Shown here: in pieces, positions 1 through 8,330 of the stretch
How the letters are laid out: each line of letters starts with the position of its first letter
How positions within the stretch are numbered: the stretch's first letter is position 1
From: Mycoavidus cysteinexigens
GTDB taxonomy: Bacteria > Pseudomonadota > Gammaproteobacteria > Burkholderiales > Burkholderiaceae
Length of the DNA stretch: 64,000 nt
Assembly: GCF_003966915.1 (NCBI RefSeq)
Contig: NZ_AP018150.1
Coordinates: 1,860,001-1,924,000, forward strand
Direction of reading: 5' to 3'
Position numbers and translations under genes: made by a program
Notes under the pieces: model-generated
Database searches by the model: none
The model's input: the letters and a program-made list of their open reading frames with translations, nothing else
What the model was told of the DNA's origin: nothing

Positions 1-2
1 AT

Positions 3-1334
3 AGCACCACCGCTCAGGCCGCTCGCCTCTTCTTTGCTCAAACCCCACGTCCTAAACGCCTGGTGGTTTCGCGCTGGGTTCGTATTAAACGCACGATAGC
101 TGCAACCCACTCTAAACTCTATGGCGGACCGATGACCGCCCCATTAGAACAACTCAAAGCGATCTCTGTTGGCTATTTCTCGATTAAGGTCGGTTCCTCC
201 CTTAAAAACTACTCCAAAATCAATCTCTCTAGTGCCAATACGCATGAAGAGATTGCAACCCTGATCACCGCTAAAACCTCCGCCGATAAACTCACCGTGC
301 GTTGGGACAGTACGGGCCAGCGCTTTATCGTCGAAGCGGATCAAGCCGGCGCAAGTCGCACATTAAGTTTAATGAACAGCGATGGCCAGCCGCTGACGGT
401 AAGTAGCTCGCCCTCTTATTTGGGCACTCTACTCAAATTGGATAGCGCGGATGCCTATTCAGTCGCCGGCACCGATGCCGTCACCCTTGAAGCACAATCT
501 CTCACCGAAGCGCTCTCACAGCTTGAGGCCCGCTTTAATCACTGGTATGCCCTTAACATTCTTCACCCCTTAACTGATGTCCAAATCAAAGAGGTCGCCA
601 ATTGGGTGCTCGCTGCCGATAAAAAGATTTTGGGGTTGACGACTTCTAACCCTCAGCACCTAGAACCCAGTTTTTTAAATGTATTTAAGCAGTTGGCCGA
701 TCAGAAGAATGAACGCGTCGTCGCTTTGTATGACAAAGATAATCCCCATGAGGTCTTAAGCTGGCTCGCGCGTGCTTTATCGGTGAACTTCGCTGGGAAT
801 AACACGACGATCACGATGAAGTTCAAGCAACTGCCTGGCGTCACCCCGCATCCGTTAACGCTCACTGAAGCCAATCAATGCAAAGCCTTAGGGATCAATT
901 ACTACACCTACTTTGATGAAACTGCGATGGTCGCCGAAGGGACGGTATTAGGCGGGCGCTTCTTTGATGAGGTGCACAGCCTCGATTGGTTCGTCGATGC
1001 CGTGCAAAAAGAAGTCGTCGCCACATTACACCGCAGTCCGACCAAGATCCCTCTGACGGATGCAGGCACGCATCAGCTCTTAGCTGCGGTCGAAAAAGTC
1101 TGCCGTGAGGGCGTACATAATGGCGCGTTTGCCGCAGGCGTGTGGCGGGGCGATCCGTTTGGGCATTGTCACACCGGCGAGCGGCTTGAAGAAGGCTTTT
1201 ATGTCTGGGTCGATACCGTTGATCGCCTCTCCAGCAGCGACCGTGAAGCCCGTAAAGCGCCCCCGATTCAAGTGGCGCTCAAACTCGCCGGCGCGATTCA
1301 TGCCGCTGACATTCTCATTAATTTTGATCGTTAA
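3..1334 (+). CDS. DUF3383 phage tail sheath-like protein, 5'-truncated by window
   Basis: The reading frame is open to the first base of the window, so the true start lies upstream. The GTG at 63 is only an internal codon, because the residues before it (TAQAARLFFAQTPRPKR) belong to the conserved N-terminal region of the DUF3383 family. About 443 residues are visible. DUF3383 proteins form the contractile sheath in a group of myophages and pair with DUF3277 tube proteins, which is exactly the next gene. The C-terminus, with a conserved long central helix region and an ADILINFDR ending, is complete. It heads a late operon, with the next gene starting 5 nt after its stop. Family assignment is from recalled sequence pattern and from gene order; sheath function is inferred from position. 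Confidence 0.85.
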   Translation, partial: STTAQAARLFFAQTPRPKRLVVSRWVRIKRTIAATHSKLYGGPMTAPLEQLKAISVGYFSIKVGSSLKNYSKINLSSANTHEEIATLITAKTSADKLTVRWDSTGQRFIVEADQAGASRTLSLMNSDGQPLTVSSSPSYLGTLLKLDSADAYSVAGTDAVTLEAQSLTEALSQLEARFNHWYALNILHPLTDVQIKEVANWVLAADKKILGLTTSNPQHLEPSFLNVFKQLADQKNERVVALYDKDNPHEVLSWLARALSVNFAGNNTTITMKFKQLPGVTPHPLTLTEANQCKALGINYYTYFDETAMVAEGTVLGGRFFDEVHSLDWFVDAVQKEVVATLHRSPTKIPLTDAGTHQLLAAVEKVCREGVHNGAFAAGVWRGDPFGHCHTGERLEEGFYVWVDTVDRLSSSDREARKAPPIQVALKLAGAIHAADILINFDR

Positions 1335-1339
1335 TTCCT

Positions 1340-1780
1340 ATGAGCACTACTTTTAGTCCCCGCGAGGTCTCTGTTTTAATTAATGGCGTGCGCCTCTCCG
1401 ATTGGAGCGACGGCAACGATGTGATTCAGGCGAAATTGAATGCCGATGCTGGCAGCTACACGATGGGCGCGAATGGCACCGGGGTTTTTATTGCGAATCC
1501 CGATCAATCCGGCACGCTCACCCTCAAAATCAAGCAACATAGCCCCGATAACCATTATTTAGATCGTTTATTCAAGCAGCAGCGTTCGACCCTTAAAACC
1601 TTCACGCCGATGACGCTCTCGATTGTCGATCTACTCAATGATGACAAAGTCAGCGGCCTCAATGGCTATTTCACGACGTCCCCTGACTATACGCGAGGCA
1701 TGGGCCATAACGCCGTGACCTGGACGCTGGTGTTTGAACAGCTCACGATTACTCTAGAAAAAGGATTGGCTCACTCATGA
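1340..1780 (+). CDS. DUF3277 phage tail tube-like protein
   Basis: This is a 146-residue protein with the pattern of DUF3277 proteins: an N-terminal segment of the form FSPREVSVLINGVRLSDW, a Gly-rich middle (ADAGSYTMGANGTGVF), and a C-terminal VTWTLVFEQL strand. These proteins build the inner tube around which the sheath contracts. It lies directly after the sheath-like gene and overlaps the next gene by 4 nt (ATGA), so the two are translationally coupled. The length is normal for the family and there is no sign of damage. Confidence 0.85.
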   Translation: MSTTFSPREVSVLINGVRLSDWSDGNDVIQAKLNADAGSYTMGANGTGVFIANPDQSGTLTLKIKQHSPDNHYLDRLFKQQRSTLKTFTPMTLSIVDLLNDDKVSGLNGYFTTSPDYTRGMGHNAVTWTLVFEQLTITLEKGLAHS

Positions 1781-2178
1781 ACCCGCATCAATTTGAACTA
1801 GATAGCATCACCTATCGCATGACGCCCGCGAATGCGATGGCTGGCTGGACCGCTTTAAAGCAAGCGGGCAAATTACTTGAAGGGATTAAGGTTTCGCCGG
1901 ATAGTCAGGGCGAGATCGAAATCGGCACGCTTTTAGCCCATTTAGGCAGCCCGCAAGTCGCTGAGATCGAACGTCTAATTTACGAACATACGACTGTTCA
2001 AGCCAATCAAGATAAACCCTTTCGCCTAGCCCATCAGCTTGAAGTTCACTTTAATCAACATCGCTCGCACCTCATTCGCATTTTGCTGGAAGGCTGTAAG
2101 GTGCAATTCGCTGATTTTTTCAAAGGGGGTGCTTGGAACAGTCTAAGCGCCCTCATGCCCACTCCGGTTCAGACCTAA
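1777..2178 (+). CDS. phage tail assembly chaperone, frame-0 product
   Basis: A 133-residue protein lying between tube and tape-measure genes, the invariant place for tail assembly chaperones (lambda G/GT type) that coat the tape measure during tail building. It begins by overlapping the tube gene (ATGA). The sequence has no strong domain signature beyond helical segments; the call rests on position, size and the downstream overlapping frame. A T TTT TTC heptamer at 2115-2121 lies in the correct phase for a -1 shift into the frame that ends at 2336. This would give a second, longer product of about 186 residues. Confidence 0.75.
   Translation: MNPHQFELDSITYRMTPANAMAGWTALKQAGKLLEGIKVSPDSQGEIEIGTLLAHLGSPQVAEIERLIYEHTTVQANQDKPFRLAHQLEVHFNQHRSHLIRILLEGCKVQFADFFKGGAWNSLSALMPTPVQT
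2115..2121 (+). promoter_or_regulatory. putative -1 programmed frameshift site (T TTT TTC)
   Basis: Codons of the upstream frame read gaT TTT TTC, so the heptamer fits X XXY YYZ exactly. After slippage the -1 frame is open from 2121 to 2336 with no stop. Such sites are standard in tail assembly chaperone genes. I did not identify a firm downstream stimulatory structure; a G-rich run follows at 2125-2129. Confidence 0.65.
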
Positions 2179-2336
2179 TCGACTGGTTTATTTGGCTACC
2201 CATTATGCGCAAGCACTGCACCCTGAATGAACTGCGTTCTGTTTATACATTGTCTGACTTGGTCGAGTTTCATCAGACGATTGCACAGTGGGACATCATT
2301 CAAACCGAACTAACTCAAAGCACCCATGGTCGTTGA
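2121..2336 (+). CDS. tail assembly chaperone, -1 frame extension
   Basis: This is the 71-residue extension read after the -1 shift. It contains a Trp-rich stretch (LIDWFIWLPIMRKH) and ends 11 nt inside the start of the tape-measure gene. The only start codon near its beginning is a TTG at 2133 without a convincing ribosome binding site. Expression as a fusion with the 1777 product is therefore more likely than as a separate gene. The Trp-rich segment resembles the T part or the DUF6889-like small proteins found at this position in related phages; that resemblance is from memory. Confidence 0.65.
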   Translation, partial: QRGCLEQSKRPHAHSGSDLIDWFIWLPIMRKHCTLNELRSVYTLSDLVEFHQTIAQWDIIQTELTQSTHGR

Positions 2337-3990
2337 CGAATTTCTCTTTAAGCTCGGCGTCGTCGCGGATCTTAAGCAAGCTCAGCACTTTCGCCAAACG
2401 CTTTCTGATGTCGCCCGCAAAGCTTCGATTGCTACAACCGCCGTGGGCGCACTGGCAGGCGGCCTCACCGCTTTCTTTGCCAAAGCGCTGACGGGCCTCA
2501 ATACGCTGAATCAAGCGGCGCGCGAAACCGGCGTCAGCGCTGAATATTTACAGCAGCTCGGCTTTGCTGCGGCGCAAAATGGCGCGTCTCTTGAAGCGGC
2601 CACCGCTTCGGTACGCGGGCTCTCTAAAGTCATCGGCGAGGCAGCCAATGGCATAGGACGTGGCGCACGCGCTTTTGAGCATTACGGCTTAAGCGCCAAA
2701 AACGCCAATGGCTCGATTAAATTGGTCACGCAAATGATGGATGAATTGCAAGACAAAATGCAGCGCCTCTCTGATCCTCAGCGCAGCGCCTTTTTACAAA
2801 AGATGGGTATCGATGCGTCGATGCTGCAAACGCTGCGCTTATCCAAAGCTGAGCTGCTCGAGCTGATGCAAGAGGCACAGGATTTAGGGATAGCGACACA
2901 AGAGCAAGCCGATAGGGCTTCTGCCTGGGGCGATGCAATGGCCCGCATGGGCTGGATATTCAAGTCTTTGCGTACACAAATTGCGTTGGGCTTAGCGCCT
3001 CAGTTAATTCTACTCGCGGATCGCTTCAAAGCTTTTTTGTTACGCAATAAAGAACTCATTCGGGATGGGTTGCGCCGGTTCATCGACATCGTTTTTGCTA
3101 CCGTACAGGCCCTTTATCACTCCGGCATCGCCATCGATCGCGTGATCCGTCATACGATCGGCTGGAAAGCGGCTCTATGGGCTTTAGTGGGTGTCTTAGC
3201 TTGGGTTAAACGTGCGACGATTGCAGCCTTTATCGTCAATCCTGTTGCTTGGCTCGCTGCGGCTATCGCAGGGCTAATTGTCTTGATCGATGACTTGATG
3301 ACCCATATCCAGGGCGGGGAAGCCACTTTGGCCAAATTTTGGAGTTTTCTTGGCAAGGGAATCCAATATGCCAAGAATGGATTTGTTCAGTGCCAAGCTT
3401 ATTTAGCCCGTTTTCAAAAGACTCTGGCGCAGGTGGCTGGCAAAATCAAAACACTTTTTGATTCAACCTTGGCTCAGTTGGTTAAGCTCACTCGTCAAAC
3501 CTGGGAAAGCATCCTGGCCAAGGGTTCTGCACTTGTTACCCGCCTTAAAACGCTATTTCTCTCGCTCTTGGAATCCGCTCGCACGCTATGGACGAATATC
3601 ACGGATGGGATTGCTCAGGCTTTTGAAACGGCCTTTAACCGCATACAGTGCGCCTGGGACAACGTGTTTGGATGGATCTCGAAAGGGTGGGCCAAACTTC
3701 AATCCAGCTTCCGTTGGATGGGCGAAAAACTGAATCTGACACAAGCCATTGATATTTCTCAAGCCGTCAACCTGGCTTCAGCTTCCGCTCATCCAGCTGC
3801 GCATCAAAGTAACACTGTGACCCACCATACGACACATCATGCGCAGCGCACTCAGCAACAGACAGTCAATCAAGACATTAAAATTCATATCGCCTCTTCC
3901 GATCCCGTCGCAGCAGGCCGCGCCACCGTAGATGCACTGCGTCAACAACGCATTGCTACGCATAATAGCCACAGTGCGGCCAAGCTATGA
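2326..3990 (+). CDS. phage tail tape measure protein
   Basis: A 554-residue protein that sets tail length and scaffolds tail assembly. It has a helical N-terminus, an Ala/Gly-rich segment (GALAGGLTAFFAKAL) near residues 40-60, and a conserved LNQAARETGVSAEYLQQLG block typical of tape measures. Hydrophobic membrane-like stretches lie around residues 275-330 (VGVLAWVKRA, AWLAAAIAGLIVLIDDL). The C-terminal ~70 residues are His/Gln/Thr-rich. It starts at an ATG inside the end of the chaperone extension and overlaps the next gene by 4 nt. At 554 residues it is short for the family, implying a short tail or partial compaction; no frameshift is visible. Confidence 0.9.
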   Translation: MVVDEFLFKLGVVADLKQAQHFRQTLSDVARKASIATTAVGALAGGLTAFFAKALTGLNTLNQAARETGVSAEYLQQLGFAAAQNGASLEAATASVRGLSKVIGEAANGIGRGARAFEHYGLSAKNANGSIKLVTQMMDELQDKMQRLSDPQRSAFLQKMGIDASMLQTLRLSKAELLELMQEAQDLGIATQEQADRASAWGDAMARMGWIFKSLRTQIALGLAPQLILLADRFKAFLLRNKELIRDGLRRFIDIVFATVQALYHSGIAIDRVIRHTIGWKAALWALVGVLAWVKRATIAAFIVNPVAWLAAAIAGLIVLIDDLMTHIQGGEATLAKFWSFLGKGIQYAKNGFVQCQAYLARFQKTLAQVAGKIKTLFDSTLAQLVKLTRQTWESILAKGSALVTRLKTLFLSLLESARTLWTNITDGIAQAFETAFNRIQCAWDNVFGWISKGWAKLQSSFRWMGEKLNLTQAIDISQAVNLASASAHPAAHQSNTVTHHTTHHAQRTQQQTVNQDIKIHIASSDPVAAGRATVDALRQQRIATHNSHSAAKL

Positions 3991-4727
3991 CGATCTCGGT
4001 GCTGCACCGCCGCATCGGCACCGTCACGCTCGATGCAACGCTCGCTGAGCAACATCAGTCGGTGTTACGCATTTCTGAAAACCCGATTGAATCCGGTGCG
4101 CTGATTGCCGATCATGCGGCGCTGGAGCCAAAACAAATTACGATCACAGGCATTGTCACCGATTACCAGCCACCGATCACCTACCCCACAGGAATGAATC
4201 GCGCATTTTTGCGCAAAAGTCCCGACTTCTTTAATCAGCTCCCTTTGCCAACTGAAGTCAAGTCGGTCACGATGCAAGCCGCCTCGCGGATGCAGCGCGA
4301 ACTCGGTTCTGCACACACCCTTCAGCAGTCAATCGCAAATACCCTAGAGCAAACCCGCCCTCTCGTTCCCTGGTTGCCAGCCTGGAGCGGAATCGATTCC
4401 AGCACAACGCAAGAACGCGTGCAGCAGGTCTATGATGCCCTACTGGAATTACAACGGTCCATTGAGCCGATCGAGATTCTAACGGGCGCTAAGCTGTATT
4501 CCAATATGCTCCTCCAGTCCATCAGCCTGAATCAGATGCAAGATGGCATCGCTGAATTCACGATCACCTGTCGGGAGATTTTAATCGTATCGACACAATC
4601 GATCGCCGGCATTCAGCGCCAATCTGGCCGCGCCCGCAAGCAAGCCGCCGCTAAAACGCAAAAAGGCAAAGTGCAACTCCAGCCCGCCGATAAAAAGAAG
4701 TCTTTGCTGAAGCATCTATTGGGCTAA
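3987..4727 (+). CDS. phage baseplate protein, Dit-like N-terminal domain
   Basis: A 246-residue protein directly after the tape measure. Its N-terminal half has the pattern of Dit-like phage baseplate proteins: a GTVTLDATL strand, an ISENPIESGALIADHAALEPKQITITGIVTDY core, then a variable linker. The C-terminus is Lys/Gln-rich (KQAAAKTQKGKVQ). It is expected to join the tail tube to the baseplate hub. It starts with a 4-nt overlap (ATGA) with the tape measure stop and ends 3 nt before the next gene. Family recognition is from memory of DUF3383-type phage loci. Confidence 0.7.
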   Translation: MTISVLHRRIGTVTLDATLAEQHQSVLRISENPIESGALIADHAALEPKQITITGIVTDYQPPITYPTGMNRAFLRKSPDFFNQLPLPTEVKSVTMQAASRMQRELGSAHTLQQSIANTLEQTRPLVPWLPAWSGIDSSTTQERVQQVYDALLELQRSIEPIEILTGAKLYSNMLLQSISLNQMQDGIAEFTITCREILIVSTQSIAGIQRQSGRARKQAAAKTQKGKVQLQPADKKKSLLKHLLG

Positions 4728-4730
4728 GCC

Positions 4731-5048
4731 ATGCATTTGATCCCCGTTGATTCCGCGCCATATCAAGAAATGACGATTGCGTTTAAAGCGCATTCGTTGC
4801 GCTTAACGCTGCGCCACAACAGCCTTGCCGATTATTGGGCGATGGATGTGTTTGATTTAAAGCAGGATCTCTATACCGCTCAAGGGCTACCGTTGGTCGT
4901 TGGCGTTCCTCTTTTATGGCGCAGACCGGTTGAGTATTGCTTCATCCTCACCGACGAAAGCGGTATCGGCCTCGATCCAGTCGGCGGAGAAGATTTAGGC
5001 CAGCGCTGTTTACTTTACATTGCTGATAAAACGCAGATTCCTCTATGA
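4731..5048 (+). CDS. phage baseplate plug family protein
   Basis: A 105-residue protein with the small all-beta pattern of the baseplate plug family: a central YWAMDVFDL segment, then an LPLVVGVPLLWRR strand and a C-terminal LGQRCLLYI. In other contractile phages this small protein plugs the hub at the tube tip. It sits between the Dit-like and hub genes and overlaps the hub gene by 4 nt, as expected for this module. Confidence 0.75.
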   Translation: MHLIPVDSAPYQEMTIAFKAHSLRLTLRHNSLADYWAMDVFDLKQDLYTAQGLPLVVGVPLLWRRPVEYCFILTDESGIGLDPVGGEDLGQRCLLYIADKTQIPL

Positions 5049-5884
5049 AACAATTTGGCCGACGCTATCAGTTGGCGCTGGGCAATCCGCACGATGGTGT
5101 GTTGATTGACGCGCTACGCGTCTCGTTTGACCTCTGTAAAACCATTGACGCTAAGCCCAATCCGGCTCAGATTTGCATTTGGAACCTGAATCGCACGCAT
5201 TTGAATCAGCTCTTAAGCGGCACGTTTAAACGCGTGGCCTTATCTGTCGGTTATGCGGAGTTACGCTTGCTCTATACCGGCGACATCCTCAAAGCCACGC
5301 TACAACGCGATGGACTCGATTCGATTCTGGTACTGGAGTGCGCGGATGGCGATACCGATTATCGGACTGCGCGTGTCTCACTCACGCTCAAAGCAGGTAC
5401 CTCCGATCAACAGGCCATTCAGCAGCTTGCGCACTCATTGGATCAAACCCAACTCGGTACGGTGGCTCAAGGACGGCTGAATAGCCTGCCTCGTGGGCGC
5501 ATCTTTTGCGGCAATACCCGCGATGCATTAAGTCAAATCGCTCAGGCCAATCAGGCTGACTGGTCGATTCAAGATGGCGAGTTGCTGATGCTGCCTGCCC
5601 AACAGGTGCTTTCTGATGAAGCCGTTTTGGTTTCACAAGACACCGGCATGATCGGCGCACCTGAAGCAAGCGAGGATGGGCTTATCGTCACCGCTTTACT
5701 GAATCCCGCCATCCGTATCGGCGGTTTAATACGCGTGCACTCTATCACTGAATCGTTCAATGGCGATTATAAAGTCATCAGCGTCTCGCATTGCGGTGAT
5801 ACCTATGGCGATGAATGGCTCACCATGATGACAGCCATAGGAGGAAATTTCACTCCCCTTCATCAACAGGATAGACAAAAATGA
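5045..5884 (+). CDS. phage baseplate hub protein (gp27/gp44-like)
   Basis: A 279-residue protein of the hub class that carries the membrane-puncturing spike. Supporting features are the N-terminal GRRYQLALG and IWNLN segments, a central region with a GDILKATLQRDG strand, and position just before a Gp138-type spike gene. The gene overlaps both neighbours by 4 nt, so translation is coupled through the whole baseplate set. No damage is seen. Assignment to the hub is by gene order and moderate pattern similarity to phage late-control D/hub proteins. Confidence 0.7.
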   Translation: MKQFGRRYQLALGNPHDGVLIDALRVSFDLCKTIDAKPNPAQICIWNLNRTHLNQLLSGTFKRVALSVGYAELRLLYTGDILKATLQRDGLDSILVLECADGDTDYRTARVSLTLKAGTSDQQAIQQLAHSLDQTQLGTVAQGRLNSLPRGRIFCGNTRDALSQIAQANQADWSIQDGELLMLPAQQVLSDEAVLVSQDTGMIGAPEASEDGLIVTALLNPAIRIGGLIRVHSITESFNGDYKVISVSHCGDTYGDEWLTMMTAIGGNFTPLHQQDRQK

Positions 5885-6579
5885 AATGGCATATGCCTTC
5901 CCTCGATGCCGCCATTGAGGCCAGCATCTCCGCCGCGCTCAAAAAGCTGCATGTCGCCTTGCCAGGTCGAATTGTGAGTTTTGATCCCAGCACGCAAACC
6001 GCTTCCGTGCAGCCCTTGATCGAGCAACTTTTACAGAACGAGCAAGCCGCCCCGTTGCCGATGCTCACCGATGTGCCGGTGCACTTTCCACGCGGCGGAG
6101 CCTTTGTCATGACTTTTCCGGTAGCGCCAGGCGATGAATGCCTCATTCTCTTTGCCGAACGCTGTATCGACGGCTGGTTTGCCAGTGGGCAATCTAGCAT
6201 TCCACTGGATTATCGCTTGCATGATCTCTCCGATGGCTTTGCTTTAGTCGGGTTTTCTTCTTTACCTCGCGCTATTCCAGAGTATGCAATGGATGCATTA
6301 ATGATGCGTACGCTCGATGGCAGCGCTTACTTCAAATTAGATCAAGCAGGAAAAATGACGATCAAAGGCACCCAATTGACGATCCAATGCCCCGTCATCG
6401 TTGAACAGCTTTTAACCTACCAAGCAGGTTTGAGCGGTACCGGCAGCGCAGCCGGTACCACCATTAACGGCACGATCTCGCATAGCGGAGGTGAACTCAT
6501 TTCCAATGGTGTGACGCTGCACGCTCACCGGCATGACGGCGTCAAAGCCGGTGGGGACTGCTCAGGTGGCCCACAATGA
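5881..6579 (+). CDS. Gp138-like membrane-puncturing spike (baseplate V type)
   Basis: A 232-residue protein. Residues ~20-120 match the Gp138 N-terminal OB-fold type (LPGRIVSFDPSTQTASVQPL, then PVHFPRGGAFVMTFPVAPGDECLILFAERC IDGW). A beta-helix-like Thr/Gly-rich segment follows. The C-terminus contains LHAHRHDGVKAGGD, an HxH arrangement like that which binds iron at the spike apex in related proteins. It would pierce the outer membrane on sheath contraction. It overlaps both hub and wedge genes by 4 nt. The domain call is fairly firm; iron binding is inference. Confidence 0.85.
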   Translation: MKWHMPSLDAAIEASISAALKKLHVALPGRIVSFDPSTQTASVQPLIEQLLQNEQAAPLPMLTDVPVHFPRGGAFVMTFPVAPGDECLILFAERCIDGWFASGQSSIPLDYRLHDLSDGFALVGFSSLPRAIPEYAMDALMMRTLDGSAYFKLDQAGKMTIKGTQLTIQCPVIVEQLLTYQAGLSGTGSAAGTTINGTISHSGGELISNGVTLHAHRHDGVKAGGDCSGGPQ

Positions 6580-6923
6580 AAGTGCGGCGGCTCGATGCCA
6601 ACCATGACTGGACCTTTGGACAAGGGCGAGCCAATTATGCAACCCTCGCTGAATCGGTCGCCCAGCGCGTCAAGTCTCGCTTATTGTCGTTTCAGGGCGA
6701 TTGGTTTTTGGATCTAGAGCACGGCTTACCTTGGCTGCCCCACTTTGAGCGGCCTGCGGATTTGCGGCAGATTGAACACCTGGTGAAACGCACGATTTTA
6801 CACACGCACGGGGTGCGCGAGCTTCTGAATTTAGAGCTGGAATGGGACGCTAGTACGCGTCGTTTAACCATTACCGCCCAACTTAAAAATCACGATGATC
6901 AATTGATCAACATTACGAATTAG
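6576..6923 (+). CDS. phage baseplate wedge protein, gp25/W-like
   Basis: A 115-residue protein placed between spike and baseplate J genes, where the gp25/W wedge protein always lies. Supporting residues include a GDWFLDLEHGLPWLPHF segment and an IEHLVKRTILHTHGVREL helix, followed by two strands (LNLELEWDASTRRLTITAQL). It starts by overlapping the spike gene (ATGA). It is followed by an intrinsic terminator, which divides the late genes here. Confidence 0.7.
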   Translation: MKVRRLDANHDWTFGQGRANYATLAESVAQRVKSRLLSFQGDWFLDLEHGLPWLPHFERPADLRQIEHLVKRTILHTHGVRELLNLELEWDASTRRLTITAQLKNHDDQLINITN

Positions 6924-6941
6924 ATTCACCCCTAAAAAGCA

Positions 6942-6983
6942 AAAGCCCCGAACTGTAATCAGCAAGCAGTCGGGGCTTTTTTA
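6942..6983 (+). terminator. rho-independent terminator within the tail operon
   Basis: A GC-rich stem (AAAGCCCCGA...TCGGGGCTTT, with one bulged A near its base) closes an ~11-nt loop and runs into a T stretch. It lies between the wedge gene and the small ORF at 7014, so transcription of the baseplate J and fibre genes may need read-through, antitermination or a new promoter. Confidence 0.8.
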
Positions 6984-7013
6984 TTCTCCACCTTAACACT
7001 GTATAGGATATTC

Positions 7014-7172
7014 ATGAAAACTGTCACTGTCACATTTACCCCTACCGAGTTCCATAAAACCCTATGGCATATCGCCGCAAAGATATGGATTTGCATAATT
7101 ATCTGGCGTTTGCCTGAGCTGATTAAGGCGGTGTGCTCTGTCGCATGTCAATACATTCAAGCCACACACTAA
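7014..7172 (+). CDS. small hydrophobic phage protein, unknown function
   Basis: ATG at 7014 opens a 52-codon frame ending with TAA at 7170-7172, immediately before the ATG of the baseplate J gene. The predicted protein begins MKTVTVTFTPTEF and has a hydrophobic centre (WHIAAKIWICIIIWRLPELI) that could be a single membrane segment, then a Cys-containing tail. Abutment with the next start suggests translational coupling. I recognise no family. It could be a real small membrane protein or a leader peptide downstream of the terminator. Confidence 0.5.
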   Translation: MKTVTVTFTPTEFHKTLWHIAAKIWICIIIWRLPELIKAVCSVACQYIQATH

Positions 7173-8318
7173 ATGGCTCAACTCACTGAACAAGGCTTCA
7201 TCATTGAGCGGCTGGATGCCAACCTCGCTCAGCTCGATGCAGGCTTTCGCACGATTTATGGCGCGGACATTAATACCGATCCTGATAGCCCCGATGGGCA
7301 ATTGATTGGCCTTATTGCACAAATTAAAACCGATCTAGAAGAGCTTGCTGAATCCATTTACAAAGCGCTCGATCCTGAAGCCGCCAGCGGCGTTTGGCTT
7401 GAACAGCGCGTCGCCTATGCCGGACTCACGCGCCGGCAAGCACGCTATAGCTCTCTACGCAATGCGATCTTGACCGGCACGCCCCGAACTTTGATTCCGG
7501 CTGGCGCAGTCCTCACCGATCCGCATCATCGACGGTGGTTATTGGTTGCCGATACGACGTTGAATGAAAATGGCTCAGCGCACGCTGATTTAAGAAGCGA
7601 AACGCTCGGTGCCTTTCCTCTGCCCGCCCAAACCGAACTCACCCTCGAAACGCTCTTTTTAGGCTGGCGCTCCGCTCAAAGCAGTCAAGCCGCAGAAGTC
7701 GGAGAAGAGGAAGAAACCGATGCTGAATTGCGACGCCGTTTCTTTATTAGCCGTACAAAAGCGGCTCAAAACTCCGTCGATGGGATGATCGTTAAGCTTT
7801 TACAGCTATCTGATGTCCGCCAAGCGGTGTGTTTAGAAAATGACAGCCATCGAACCGATGCGAACAATGTACCGGCGCATAGCCTTAATATTATTGTCGA
7901 GGGCGGCTCAGATACCGAGATTGCTCAGGTGATCTTTGAGAATAAAACCGCTGGCACAGGGCTACGCGGCGCGGTGCAAACGCAGATTCTCGACAACACA
8001 GGTATGGCGCGCTCAATCCGCTTTGATCGACCTGCGGTCGTCGCTTGCGCCGCTTATCTCGAAGTGCGCCGTAACGCCCATTTTACGGCGGTCGACGTCG
8101 AGGCGATTAAAGCCACACTAACAAAAACAGCGTTCAGCATTGGCGAAACCGTGCTGCTCTCGCGCTTATACAGCCCCATCAATACCGTACAGGGGTTTTG
8201 GGTGGAAACACTCAACATTGGCCGACACGGCCAAACGCTCGCTGCCAGCAATATTGAGATCGGCGTGCGCGAGATGGCCCGCTTTGCCCCTAAGGATATT
8301 GAAGTCGTCGTGCTCTAA
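7173..8318 (+). CDS. phage baseplate J family protein
   Basis: A 381-residue protein of the baseplate J/gp47 family, which forms the wedges that trigger sheath contraction. Typical features are the N-terminal FRTIYGADINTDPDSPDGQL motif, a YAGLTRRQARYS stretch, the strand-rich centre, and the EVGEEEETDAELRRRFFISR block just before residue 200. The length is normal. The gene follows the 52-codon ORF without a gap and is separated by 12 nt from the next gene. Confidence 0.93.
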   Translation: MAQLTEQGFIIERLDANLAQLDAGFRTIYGADINTDPDSPDGQLIGLIAQIKTDLEELAESIYKALDPEAASGVWLEQRVAYAGLTRRQARYSSLRNAILTGTPRTLIPAGAVLTDPHHRRWLLVADTTLNENGSAHADLRSETLGAFPLPAQTELTLETLFLGWRSAQSSQAAEVGEEEETDAELRRRFFISRTKAAQNSVDGMIVKLLQLSDVRQAVCLENDSHRTDANNVPAHSLNIIVEGGSDTEIAQVIFENKTAGTGLRGAVQTQILDNTGMARSIRFDRPAVVACAAYLEVRRNAHFTAVDVEAIKATLTKTAFSIGETVLLSRLYSPINTVQGFWVETLNIGRHGQTLAASNIEIGVREMARFAPKDIEVVVL

Positions 8319-8330
8319 AAATCACACACC

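Noticed and set aside
2133-2336. Independent gene starting at TTG 2133
   Set aside because: No good RBS, and the frame is open back to a slippery heptamer in perfect phase; a -1 fusion explains it better.
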